Positions 1 to 5,436 of a DNA stretch of 7,356 nt are shown here, piece by piece; position 1 is the stretch's first letter, and each line of letters begins with the position of its first letter. Below the pieces are notes generated by a model, which searched no databases, was not told the DNA's origin, and saw only the letters and a program-made list of their open reading frames with translations. The position numbers and the translations under genes are program-made. The stretch comes from Chloroflexi bacterium RBG_13_51_18 (GTDB taxonomy: Bacteria > Chloroflexota > Dehalococcoidia > Dehalococcoidales > RBG-16-60-22), in contig MGMR01000049.1 in assembly GCA_001796495.1 (NCBI GenBank), forward strand, positions 1 to 7,356, given 5' to 3'.

Positions 1-707
1 CCGGGCGGAACTTCCGCGGCAAAATCACCGTACGCCACCGTGGCGGCGGGGAAAAGAGAAACCTCCGCATAATCGATTTTAAGCGGGACAAGTTCAATAT
101 TCCCGGCAAGGTCGCTTCAATTGAATACGATCCCAACCGGTCAGCCCGTATAGCCCTGATACATTACGTAGACGGGGAAAAGCGCTATATCATTGCGCCG
201 GTGGGGCTGAAGGTGGGCGACAAAATTATGTCCGGCAGCAATGCCGAAATTAAACCGGGCAATTCAATGCCCATGAAAAATATGCCGACGGGCATCGAGA
301 TACATAACATCGAGGTGCAAAAAGGCAGGGGCGGCCAGCTGGTGCGCAGCGCCGGCGGGTCGGCGCAACTGATGGTCAAGGAAGGCGAATACGTCCTGTT
401 GAGGCTGCCGTCCGGTGAAATCCGCCGCATCCTTAGCGACTGCATCGCGACCATCGGGCAGATAGGAAACGTGGAACACCAGGCAATCAGCCTCGGCAAG
501 GCCGGGCGCAAGCGGCACATGGGGTGGCGTCCAACCGTGAGAGGTTCCGCCATGAGCCCGCGCGACCATCCCCATGGCGGCGGTGAGGGACGTTCTCCGA
601 TAGGGATGCCCGGACCGAAGACACCGTGGGGCAAACCAGCCCTCGGCTATAAAACACGCAAGCCGAAGGCCTCGGATAAAATGATTGTTAAACGCAGAGG
701 CAAATAG
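1..707 (+). CDS. rplB: 50S ribosomal protein L2, 5'-truncated by the window edge
   Basis: L2 is a primary 23S rRNA-binding protein of the large subunit, needed for subunit association and for the peptidyl transferase centre. The reading frame is open from base 3 (bases 1-2 finish a codon) to a TAG at 705-707, giving 234 visible residues. With a usual length near 275, about 40 N-terminal residues are missing. Recognisable blocks are the RGGGEKRNLRIIDFKR-like segment at the start, EYDPNRSARIALIHY, the DGEKRYIIAP stretch, and the DHPHGGGEGR motif at about 564-593, whose conserved histidine is linked to peptidyl transferase activity in the family. The motif is preceded by AMSPR where many bacteria have AMNPV. 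The C-terminus is basic, as usual. The first in-frame ATG, at 201, is internal and is not the start. rpsS follows after 17 bases. Confidence 0.97.
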   Translation, partial: GRNFRGKITVRHRGGGEKRNLRIIDFKRDKFNIPGKVASIEYDPNRSARIALIHYVDGEKRYIIAPVGLKVGDKIMSGSNAEIKPGNSMPMKNMPTGIEIHNIEVQKGRGGQLVRSAGGSAQLMVKEGEYVLLRLPSGEIRRILSDCIATIGQIGNVEHQAISLGKAGRKRHMGWRPTVRGSAMSPRDHPHGGGEGRSPIGMPGPKTPWGKPALGYKTRKPKASDKMIVKRRGK

Positions 708-724
708 GCGGTTAAAGAGGAAAA

Positions 725-997
725 ATGTCAAGATCTACTAAAAAAGGCCCGGCAGTTGACGAAAAGTTGATGAAAAAGGTAGACGCCGTGATACGTTCCA
801 ATGCGAAAACGGTTATTAAAACGTGGGCCAGGAGTTCTACGATACTGCCGCAGATGGTGGGACTGACTATCGGTGTCCATGACGGCCGGAGGCATGTGCC
901 TATTTATATCAACGAAAACATGGTGGGGCACAAGTTGGGCGAGTTCGCCCCTACCCGCATGTTCAGGGGACACGGAACCAGGTCTGATAAAGAATAA
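725..997 (+). CDS. rpsS: 30S ribosomal protein S19
   Basis: S19 sits in the head of the small subunit, binds 16S rRNA with S13 and lies near the A-site tRNA and the intersubunit bridge. The 90-residue product is close to the usual 88-93. It begins MSRSTKKGP and carries the family signature WARSSTILPQMVG, the segment GVHDGRRHVPIYI and the C-terminal block GHKLGEFAPTRMFRGH. The ATG at 725 is preceded by AAAGAGG (714-720), a suitable ribosome binding site, and aligns with the standard S19 N-terminus, so the start is firm. It lies between rplB and rplV as in the conserved S10 operon. Nothing unusual is seen. Confidence 0.98.
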   Translation: MSRSTKKGPAVDEKLMKKVDAVIRSNAKTVIKTWARSSTILPQMVGLTIGVHDGRRHVPIYINENMVGHKLGEFAPTRMFRGHGTRSDKE

Positions 998-1019
998 ACC
1001 GGAATAAGGTGTAGATAAA

Positions 1020-1358
1020 GTGGAAGTAAAAGCTATAGCGAAAGACACAGGACTGCCCGCCAGCAAGCTACGCCCGCTGGTGGACATGGTGCGGGGCAAA
1101 AAGGTGGACGAGGCATTGAGCCTGCTCCAATTCACGCGCACGCCAAAGGCCAAGTACCTCGCCAAGATAGTAAAATCAGCCGCGGCTAATGCGGAGAACA
1201 ACTATCAAATGGAACCCGCCGACCTGAAAATAACGAAAATATATGTTGATGTTGCGACAAGCGCGCGACGCTTTAGAGCGCGGTCGAGAGGGCGGGCAAG
1301 CCCGATACGAAAACATTCCAGTCACATTACAGTGATAGTTGCGGAACAGGAGGGCTAA
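1020..1358 (+). CDS. rplV: 50S ribosomal protein L22
   Basis: L22 binds 23S rRNA early in 50S assembly, and its long beta hairpin lines the nascent peptide exit tunnel near the macrolide site. The 112-residue product matches the usual length. Visible features are SKLRPLVDMVRGK near residues 15-27, the conserved NAENNY helix, and the basic C-terminal hairpin RRFRARSRGRAS followed by SHITVIV. The tunnel-facing segment before the arginine cluster reads VDVATSARR, without the glycine-proline commonly found there, which is a modest lineage variation. The start is GTG at 1020 with TAAGGTG (1005-1011) upstream. The stop codon directly abuts the rpsC TTG start, so the two genes are probably translationally coupled. 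Confidence 0.97.
   Translation: MEVKAIAKDTGLPASKLRPLVDMVRGKKVDEALSLLQFTRTPKAKYLAKIVKSAAANAENNYQMEPADLKITKIYVDVATSARRFRARSRGRASPIRKHSSHITVIVAEQEG
1349..1353 (+). promoter_or_regulatory. Shine-Dalgarno sequence for rpsC (TTG start)
   Basis: GGAGG within the last rplV codons, five bases before the TTG at 1359. A strong, well-spaced site, together with the standard S3 N-terminus MGHKVHPIGFRLG read from that TTG, settles the start despite the non-ATG codon. Confidence 0.85.
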
Positions 1359-2606
1359 TTGGGCCATAAAGTTCACCCGATAGGATTCAGACTCGGAGTC
1401 ATCAAGGACTGGCAGTCCAAGTGGTACAGCGAGGCTCATTATGCCGAGTTCGTCCTGGAGGACAACAAGCTCCGGGAAACAATAAAGTCAAAATATCCCG
1501 ACGCCGCTATTTCGCTGGTGGAAATCGAACGGCAGGCCAAGGACGTGACTATCACTTTACACACCGCCCGACCCGGTATAGTTATCGGCCGGGGTGGGTC
1601 GCGGGTTGATGAGATGAGGCAGTACCTGGAAGGTCTTATCGGGAAGAAGATACGTTTAAATATACAGGAAATCCGCCAGCCGGAGTTGGATGCATATTTA
1701 GTAGCACGGTCCGTAGCCGAACAGATTGAACGCCGCGTGGCTTACCGCCGCGCCATGAAACAGGCCATCTTCCGCACGATACAGTCGGGCGCCAAAGGGA
1801 TCAAGATAAGCGCGGCCGGCAGGCTGGCCAATGCGGAAATCGCCCGCCGGCAGACACAACACGAGGGGCAGGTGCCTCTGCACACGCTACGGGCTGACAT
1901 AGATTATGGTTTCACCGAAGCGCACACCACGCTGGGGCGCATCGGGGTGAAGGTATGGATATATAAGGGGCAGGTGCTTCCCGAAATGAAGATAGCAGAA
2001 GCGGAGGTAAAGCCCGCCGAAACAGCAGAAGAGCCGACCGAAGCCGCCGCAGTAGCGGAAAAACCAGCTGAAGCAGTCGGAAAGACGGCTGAAGTGGCGG
2101 AAGCGAAGGAAAAACCGGCGAAAGAAGCCGCTGCAGCGGAGATTAAAGAAAAACCAGCAAAAGCAGCTAAAGCAGCATCGGTAAAAGCCGAGGAAAAACC
2201 AGAGAAAGAAACCGCGGTAGCGGAGACTAAAGAAAAACCGGCAAAAGCAGCTAAAGCAACACCTGTAAAAGCCGAGGAAAAACCAGAGAAAGAAACCGCA
2301 GCAGCAGAGATTAAAGAAAAACCGGTAAAAGCAGCTAAAGCGGCGTCGGTAAAAGCCGAGGAAAAACCGGCTAAACCAAGGGCTAAGAGAGAAACCAAGA
2401 TAACCGAAACCAAGAAAACAGAAGCTAAAGAAGTAAAAACAAAAGAAACAAAGTCAAAAGATAAAGAAGACAAAGCAGAAGAGAAAAAGACGGCACCTAA
2501 AAAGTCGCGGAAGACAGCGACAACTGCGGAAGAAAAACCAAAAGCCGCTAAAAAGACCAAGACTGTAGCCAAGAGCAAAGAAGAGGAAAAGGATGCAACA
2601 GCCTAA
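1359..2606 (+). CDS. rpsC: 30S ribosomal protein S3 with a long repetitive charged C-terminal tail
   Basis: S3 lies on the solvent side of the 30S head at the mRNA entry channel, where it contributes to mRNA unwinding. The product is 415 residues, about twice the usual 210-230. Residues 1-209 are a complete S3: MGHKVHPIGFRLG at the N-terminus, a type II KH domain with its GRGG loop at residues 77-80, and the C-terminal domain with AEIARRQ, HTLRADIDYG and GVKVWIYKG. From about residue 210 a low-complexity tail rich in Ala, Lys, Glu, Pro and Thr runs to the end. It holds nine EKP tripeptides and a tandem repeat of 28 residues. It contains no Leu, Phe, Tyr, Trp, His or Cys. It is acidic at first and strongly lysine-rich at the end, so it is probably disordered. 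The S3 core looks functional. The gene starts with TTG and overlaps rplP by 14 bases. Confidence 0.96.
   Translation: MGHKVHPIGFRLGVIKDWQSKWYSEAHYAEFVLEDNKLRETIKSKYPDAAISLVEIERQAKDVTITLHTARPGIVIGRGGSRVDEMRQYLEGLIGKKIRLNIQEIRQPELDAYLVARSVAEQIERRVAYRRAMKQAIFRTIQSGAKGIKISAAGRLANAEIARRQTQHEGQVPLHTLRADIDYGFTEAHTTLGRIGVKVWIYKGQVLPEMKIAEAEVKPAETAEEPTEAAAVAEKPAEAVGKTAEVAEAKEKPAKEAAAAEIKEKPAKAAKAASVKAEEKPEKETAVAETKEKPAKAAKATPVKAEEKPEKETAAAEIKEKPVKAAKAASVKAEEKPAKPRAKRETKITETKKTEAKEVKTKETKSKDKEDKAEEKKTAPKKSRKTATTAEEKPKAAKKTKTVAKSKEEEKDATA
2136..2375 (+). repeat. Tandem repeat, 84-base period, just under three copies, inside rpsC
   Basis: Copies lie at 2136-2219, 2220-2303 and 2304-2375 (the last 72 bases long). 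By eye copies 1 and 2 match at about 77 of 84 positions, and copies 1 and 3 at about 64 of 72. Each copy encodes a 28-residue unit: AE(I/T)KEKP(A/V)KAAKA, then (AS/TP)VKAEEKP, then (E/A)K, and in the full units ETA(V/A). A degenerate fourth copy of the first nine residues (AEAKEKPAK) precedes it at 2097-2123. The period is a multiple of three, so gain or loss of a copy keeps the frame. Confidence 0.9.
2581..2592 (+). promoter_or_regulatory. Shine-Dalgarno region for rplP inside the rpsC tail
   Basis: AAGAGG (2581-2586), followed by a second AAAAGG (2587-2592), precedes the rplP ATG at 2593. These bases also encode the terminal KEEEKD of the S3 tail, so the end of the tail doubles as the translation signal for L16. 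Confidence 0.7.
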
Positions 2607-3033
2607 ACGTGTAAAATACCGCAAGACTCAAAGAGGCAATAGAAATGGTAGAGCTAATTCCGGCAATACCGTCAGTTTCGGCGAATACGGTCTCCAGGCG
2701 CTGGAATCGGCCTGGATAACGAGCGCACAGATAGAGGCGGCGCGGCGCGCCATCACGCGCCATATACGCCGCGGCGGTAAGGTATGGATAAGGATTTTCC
2801 CGGATAAGCCGGCCACCAAGAAACCGGCGGAGACGCGCATGGGCAGCGGCAAGGGACTGCCGGACCACTGGGTAGCGGTGGTCAGGGCGGGGAAGGTAAT
2901 GTTCGAGATGGCGGGGGTGGGGGAGAACGTGGCTAAGGACGCCATACGCCTGGCCGCTCACAAACTGCCTTTGAAATGTAAATTTATATATAAAGAAAGT
3001 ATCGCCACGATGAGTAGCGACGCGGCAAAATAG
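2593..3033 (+). CDS. rplP: 50S ribosomal protein L16
   Basis: L16 binds 23S rRNA near the A site and the central protuberance and is needed for late 50S maturation and tRNA positioning. The 146-residue product is slightly longer than the usual 136-144. It starts MQQPKRVKYRKTQRG, matching the family N-terminus, and carries GNTVSFGEYGLQALE, the helix IEAARRAITRHIRRGGKVWIR, FPDKPATKKPAETRMG and GSGKGLPDHWVAVV. The small excess lies in the C-terminal tail after KFIYKES. The ATG at 2593 lies inside the end of rpsC (14-base overlap, different frame), which suggests coupling with S3. A TAG stop is followed nine bases later by rpmC. Confidence 0.98.
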   Translation: MQQPKRVKYRKTQRGNRNGRANSGNTVSFGEYGLQALESAWITSAQIEAARRAITRHIRRGGKVWIRIFPDKPATKKPAETRMGSGKGLPDHWVAVVRAGKVMFEMAGVGENVAKDAIRLAAHKLPLKCKFIYKESIATMSSDAAK

Positions 3034-3042
3034 GGAGTCAAA

Positions 3043-3243
3043 GTGGTTAAGCTTACCGAGTTCAGGAATATGAGCACCGAGGAATTAACAAAGCAGCTGG
3101 AAGATACCCACCAGGAGCTGTTCAACCTCCGCTTTCGCGTCTCCACCAAGCAGCTGGCAAATCACCGCGAAGTGAGGAGGGTAAGAAGGAAGGTTGCCCG
3201 CCTCAAGACGCTGATAACGGAAAAAGAACTGGGAATAAGATAG
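3043..3243 (+). CDS. rpmC: 50S ribosomal protein L29
   Basis: L29 is a small helical protein beside L23 at the rim of the exit tunnel, near the docking site for trigger factor and SRP. The 66 residues match the family length. The pattern is typical: FRNMSTEELTKQL, then ELFNLRFRVSTKQLANH, then the basic helix REVRRVRRKVARLKT. The start is GTG at 3043, with GGGAG (3033-3037) overlapping the rplP stop codon as ribosome binding site. The usual L29 N-terminus (K-x-x-E-x-R) follows the chosen start directly. No anomaly is seen. Confidence 0.97.
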   Translation: MVKLTEFRNMSTEELTKQLEDTHQELFNLRFRVSTKQLANHREVRRVRRKVARLKTLITEKELGIR

Positions 3244-3254
3244 GATAGGTAGCT

Positions 3255-3539
3255 ATGGAAACAAAGCGTAAAATCAGGTTCGGGAAGGTCGTGGGCGACA
3301 AAATGGACAAGACGGTAATCGTCGCCGTAGATACGCCGCGACGTCACCCACTTTACAAGAAGACAATACGCAGAGTAGTAAAATACTACGCTCATGATGA
3401 AAAGAACCAGAGCAAGGTAGGAGACACCGTAAAACTAGAGGAAACCCGCCCTACGTCAAAACTCAAGAGATGGCGCGTGGTCGAAGTTATGGTCAAAGGC
3501 AAAGTAGCCGAGATAAAACCGGAAGAAATAACGAACTAG
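3255..3539 (+). CDS. rpsQ: 30S ribosomal protein S17
   Basis: S17 is an OB-fold primary binder of the 16S rRNA 5' domain, required for early 30S assembly. The product has 94 residues against a usual 80-90. The core shows GKVVGDKMDKTVIVAVD, HPLYKKTIRRVVKYYAHDE and the signature VGDTVKLEETRPTSKLKRWRVVEV. The extra length lies after that signature, as a short tail of alternating hydrophobic and charged residues ending EEITN. The ATG at 3255 follows ATAGGT (3245-3250), a moderate ribosome binding site. It lies between rpmC and rplN, 11 and 19 bases away, in the conserved order. Confidence 0.97.
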   Translation: METKRKIRFGKVVGDKMDKTVIVAVDTPRRHPLYKKTIRRVVKYYAHDEKNQSKVGDTVKLEETRPTSKLKRWRVVEVMVKGKVAEIKPEEITN

Positions 3540-3558
3540 AAATTCAGGGGAAACAGAT

Positions 3559-3927
3559 ATGATTCAGATGAACAGCAGGCTAAAGGTTGCGGATAATTCC
3601 GGGGCACGGGAGATTATGTGCATAAACGTCCTGGGCGGCACACGGAGAAAATACGCTTATCTTGGCGATACGATAGTCGCTTCAGTAAAAAAGGCGATAC
3701 CCAACGCGGCGACCAAGAAAGGCGATGTAGTGCGGGCAGTGGTAGTGCGCACAGCGTATCCCTACCGTCGACTCGACGGCTCATATATTAGATTCGATGA
3801 AAATGCGGCGGTAATTCTTAGCGATAAAAATAATCCTAAAGGGACGCGTATTTTCGGGCCGATAGCCAGAGAGCTAAGGGAGAAGCAATACACAAAAATA
3901 GTTTCGCTGGCGCCGGAGGTATTATAA
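3559..3927 (+). CDS. rplN: 50S ribosomal protein L14
   Basis: L14 binds 23S rRNA with L19 and forms an intersubunit bridge with 16S rRNA; the silencing factor RsfS docks on it. At 122 residues it has exactly the standard length. The sequence is typical: MIQMNSRLKVADNSGAREI, the GDTIVASVKKAIPN segment, KKGDVVRAVVVRT, RFDENAAVIL and the C-terminal GTRIFGPIARELR. AGGGGA (3546-3551) precedes the ATG at 3559. In the classical scheme this gene opens the spc operon, but I see no promoter or terminator in the 19 bases before it, so here it is probably co-transcribed with the genes upstream. Confidence 0.98.
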   Translation: MIQMNSRLKVADNSGAREIMCINVLGGTRRKYAYLGDTIVASVKKAIPNAATKKGDVVRAVVVRTAYPYRRLDGSYIRFDENAAVILSDKNNPKGTRIFGPIARELREKQYTKIVSLAPEVL

Positions 3928-3940
3928 AGGCAGAGAGATT

Positions 3941-4252
3941 ATGAACATACACAAAGACGACAACGTGCTGGTAATTGCGGGGAAGGATAAAGGCAAAAAG
4001 GGGAAAGTACGCTTTGCCTACCCGCGAACGCAGCAGGTACTCATAGAAGGCGTTAATTTTATAAAAAAGCACTCTAAAGCCAGAGGGGCTGTCAAGCAGG
4101 CAGGCATTATAGACCTGGAAGCGCCCCTGCATATTTCCAACGTAATGTACCTCTGCGGCAAGTGCAATAAACCAGTCCGTATCGGCATACGGAAGCTGGA
4201 CGACGGCCGGAGCGTAAGGTACTGCCGTTCCTGCGACGAGGTGATTGACTAA
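3941..4252 (+). CDS. rplX: 50S ribosomal protein L24, zinc-ribbon form
   Basis: L24 initiates 50S assembly on domain I of 23S rRNA and lies near the tunnel exit. The 103 residues match the family. The N-terminal KOW motif is clear (DNVLVIAGKDKGKKGKV), followed by EGVNFIKKH and an APLHISNVM segment. The C-terminus has two cysteine pairs, CGKC and CRSC, about 20 residues apart, so this is the zinc-binding variant rather than the cysteine-free one. The last residues DEVID are encoded by codons that form the rplE Shine-Dalgarno sequence. The stop codon abuts the rplE ATG with no spacer, so coupling is likely. Confidence 0.98.
   Translation: MNIHKDDNVLVIAGKDKGKKGKVRFAYPRTQQVLIEGVNFIKKHSKARGAVKQAGIIDLEAPLHISNVMYLCGKCNKPVRIGIRKLDDGRSVRYCRSCDEVID
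4238..4245 (+). promoter_or_regulatory. Shine-Dalgarno sequence for rplE within the rplX tail
   Basis: GAGGTGAT lies seven bases before the rplE ATG at 4253. It is fully complementary to the common bacterial 16S 3' end and is spelled by the codons for the conserved Glu-Val-Ile near the L24 C-terminus. Confidence 0.85.
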
Positions 4253-4804
4253 ATGGCCAGATTGAAAGAAAAATACACTAAAGAAGTAATACCCCGCATG
4301 ATGGAAATCTGCGGCTATAAGAATATCATGCAGGTACCGCGCATGGAGAAAATAGTAGTAAACATCGGCCTGGGTGAAGCGATTGCCAATGCCAAGGCGC
4401 TGGAGTCAGCCGAGGCAGACCTGACGGCTATTACAGGGCAACATGTATTGACTACCCGCTCAAAGAAAGCTATTGCCAACTTCAAGTTGAGGGCGGGAAT
4501 GCCCATAGGCTTAAAGACGACGCTGCGGGGAGAGCGGATGTGGATTTTCTTCGATAAACTGGTAAACGCGGTGCTGCCCCGTATGCACGAATTCCAGGGA
4601 GTTACGCCGGAATCATTCGACGGGCGGGGCAATTATACACTGGGAATCAAAGAGCAAATCCTATTTCCGGAAATAGAATATGATAAAGTCGATAAAATAC
4701 GCGGCATGGAAATATCAATCGTTACCACCGCCGAAAGTGACGAAGACGGCAAGCACCTGCTCGAACTACTGGGGATGCCTTTTGCCAAGGATGGAGAGAG
4801 TTAG
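4253..4804 (+). CDS. rplE: 50S ribosomal protein L5
   Basis: L5 binds 5S rRNA, holds it in the central protuberance with L18, and contacts P-site tRNA. The 183 residues are a few more than the usual 179-180. Diagnostic stretches are the N-terminal LKEKYTKEVIPRMME, the core VVNIGLGEA, TRSKKAIANFKLRAGMPIG, and FDGRGNYTLGIKEQ with FPEIEYDKVDKIRGM. The C-terminus (AESDEDGKHLLELLGMPF) is normal, with a six-residue tail. The ATG immediately follows the rplX stop codon and has a very strong ribosome binding site. The stop codon is two bases from the rpsN start, and GGAGAG (4793-4798) in its last codons probably serves that gene. Confidence 0.98.
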   Translation: MARLKEKYTKEVIPRMMEICGYKNIMQVPRMEKIVVNIGLGEAIANAKALESAEADLTAITGQHVLTTRSKKAIANFKLRAGMPIGLKTTLRGERMWIFFDKLVNAVLPRMHEFQGVTPESFDGRGNYTLGIKEQILFPEIEYDKVDKIRGMEISIVTTAESDEDGKHLLELLGMPFAKDGES

Positions 4805-4806
4805 CT

Positions 4807-4992
4807 ATGGCTAAAAAATCAATGGTGCTAAAAGCACAGCGAGAGCCAAAGTATAAATCCCGCAAGCATAATAGATGTAAAATATGCGGTCGACCCCGCG
4901 CCTATATACGTAAATTCGGCATCTGCCGGATATGTTTCCGGCACCTGGCCCTGGAGGGGCAACTTCCCGGAGTAAGAAAGTCCAGCTGGTAG
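4807..4992 (+). CDS. rpsN: 30S ribosomal protein S14, zinc type (S14Z)
   Basis: S14 is a late-assembling protein of the 30S head, close to S3 and S19. At 61 residues this is the short zinc-dependent form; the long cysteine-free form has about 100. Four cysteines form CxxC-x12-CxxC at residues 24, 27, 40 and 43, in CKICGRPRAYIRKFGICRIC. The N-terminus MAKKSM and the C-terminal GQLPGVRKSSW are standard. The gene is also named rpsZ in some annotations. Its position between rplE and rpsH is conserved. Together with the zinc-ribbon L24 it shows that the ribosome relies on zinc-binding variants. The next start lies 15 to 30 bases beyond the stop, depending on the rpsH start. Confidence 0.98.
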   Translation: MAKKSMVLKAQREPKYKSRKHNRCKICGRPRAYIRKFGICRICFRHLALEGQLPGVRKSSW

Positions 4993-5007
4993 GCTGAAGT
5001 AACAATA

Positions 5008-5415
5008 ATGGTAGGTGTGACAGTGACAGACCCAATCGCTGATATGTTAACCAGAATACGAAATGCCATCATGGTAAGGCATGATAGTGTCCAGGTACCT
5101 GCCTCTAAAATGAAGCTATCTATTGCCAAAATCCTTAAAGAGGAAGGATTTATTGCCGATTACGAGGTGGTGAAGGGCAAACCTCACCGGATGATAAAAG
5201 TACAATTAAGGTACTTAGAAGACAACAAACCGGCTATTTCCGGCTTGAAGCGAATGAGCAAGCCGGGGCTGCGTATGTACGTGCACAAGAGAGAAATACC
5301 GCGCGTATACGGCGGCCTGGGCATTGCCATTCTTTCAACGTCCAAGGGCCTTAAGACGGGACAGGAAGCCTGGCGGCAGGGGGCAGGCGGTGAGTTGTTA
5401 TGCTACGTATGGTAA
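5008..5415 (+). CDS. rpsH: 30S ribosomal protein S8
   Basis: S8 binds the central domain of 16S rRNA and is a key assembly protein; in E. coli it also represses the spc operon. The core is typical: TDPIADMLTRIRNA, VPASKMKLSIAKILKEEGF, GLKRMSKPGLRMYV, and the C-terminal pattern GLGIAILSTSKG then AGGELLCYVW. From the ATG at 5008 the product has 135 residues, slightly longer than the usual 130-133. In-frame GTG codons at 5017 and 5023 would give 132 and 130 residues, closer to the family. TAGGTG (5012-5017) is well placed for GTG 5023, whereas nothing convincing precedes the ATG. The true start may therefore be 5017 or 5023. The gene identity is certain. Confidence 0.96.
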   Translation: MVGVTVTDPIADMLTRIRNAIMVRHDSVQVPASKMKLSIAKILKEEGFIADYEVVKGKPHRMIKVQLRYLEDNKPAISGLKRMSKPGLRMYVHKREIPRVYGGLGIAILSTSKGLKTGQEAWRQGAGGELLCYVW

Positions 5416-5424
5416 ACCAGTTCT

Positions 5425-5432
5425 GGAGTGAT
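5425..5432 (+). promoter_or_regulatory. Shine-Dalgarno sequence for rplF
   Basis: GGAGTGAT in the 21-base gap after rpsH, four bases before the ATG at 5437. It differs by one base from the ideal GGAGGTGAT spacing and supports that start. Confidence 0.6.
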
Positions 5433-5436
5433 ATAA

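Larger units (their letters stand above)
1986..2603 (+). other. Disordered Lys/Ala/Glu/Pro-rich extension of S3
   Basis: This stretch encodes residues 210-415 of S3, after the end of the conserved domain (WIYKGQVLPE). It is in frame with no stop and ends exactly where the rplP ribosome binding site and start occur. Base composition shifts to A-rich (GAA, AAA, GCA and similar codons), as expected from the amino acids. The first 50 or so residues are glutamate-rich, the middle is repetitive, and the last 75 are lysine/threonine/glutamate-rich. Charged tails of varying length on S3 are known in some bacteria. The role of this one is unknown to me. Its position on the head near the mRNA entry would allow contact with mRNA or other factors, but that is inference. 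Confidence 0.85.

Noticed and set aside
264..731. Long - strand open frames opposite rplB and, similarly, opposite rpsS, rplF and rpmD/rplO
   Set aside because: They lie fully across strongly recognised ribosomal genes, show no family resemblance and are explained by the composition of the coding strand.
1904..2578. Long open frame on the - strand (224 codons) with a hydrophobic, Phe/Ser/Ala/Val-rich translation opposite the S3 tail
   Set aside because: It is the reverse complement of the low-complexity rpsC tail: GAA/AAA/GCA-type codons read backwards give Phe, Ser and Ala and few stops. Its repeats mirror those of rpsC, and no ribosome binding site or known family is apparent.
1986..2603. 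The S3 tail as a separate gene fused to rpsC or as a frameshift artefact
   Set aside because: The frame is continuous, composition changes gradually, no known domain is visible, and the last codons connect normally to the rplP start, so a grown low-complexity tail is more likely.
3528..3560. Possible boundary (terminator plus promoter) between the S10 and spc operons before rplN
   Set aside because: Only 19 bases separate rpsQ and rplN, with no hairpin plus T-run and no recognisable -35/-10 pair. Continuous transcription is the simpler reading.
4231..4260. Possible S8 autoregulatory binding site near the rplX/rplE junction, as in E. coli
   Set aside because: There is no intergenic space here and I could not make out a helix resembling the S8 site of 16S rRNA. 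RNA folding of about 4180-4300 and comparison with the 16S helix would be needed.
4448..4476. Promoter-like pair TTGACT, 17 bases, TATTGC inside rplE
   Set aside because: The -10 half is poor, it lies in conserved L5 coding sequence (TRSKKAIAN), and one such match is expected by chance in 7 kb.
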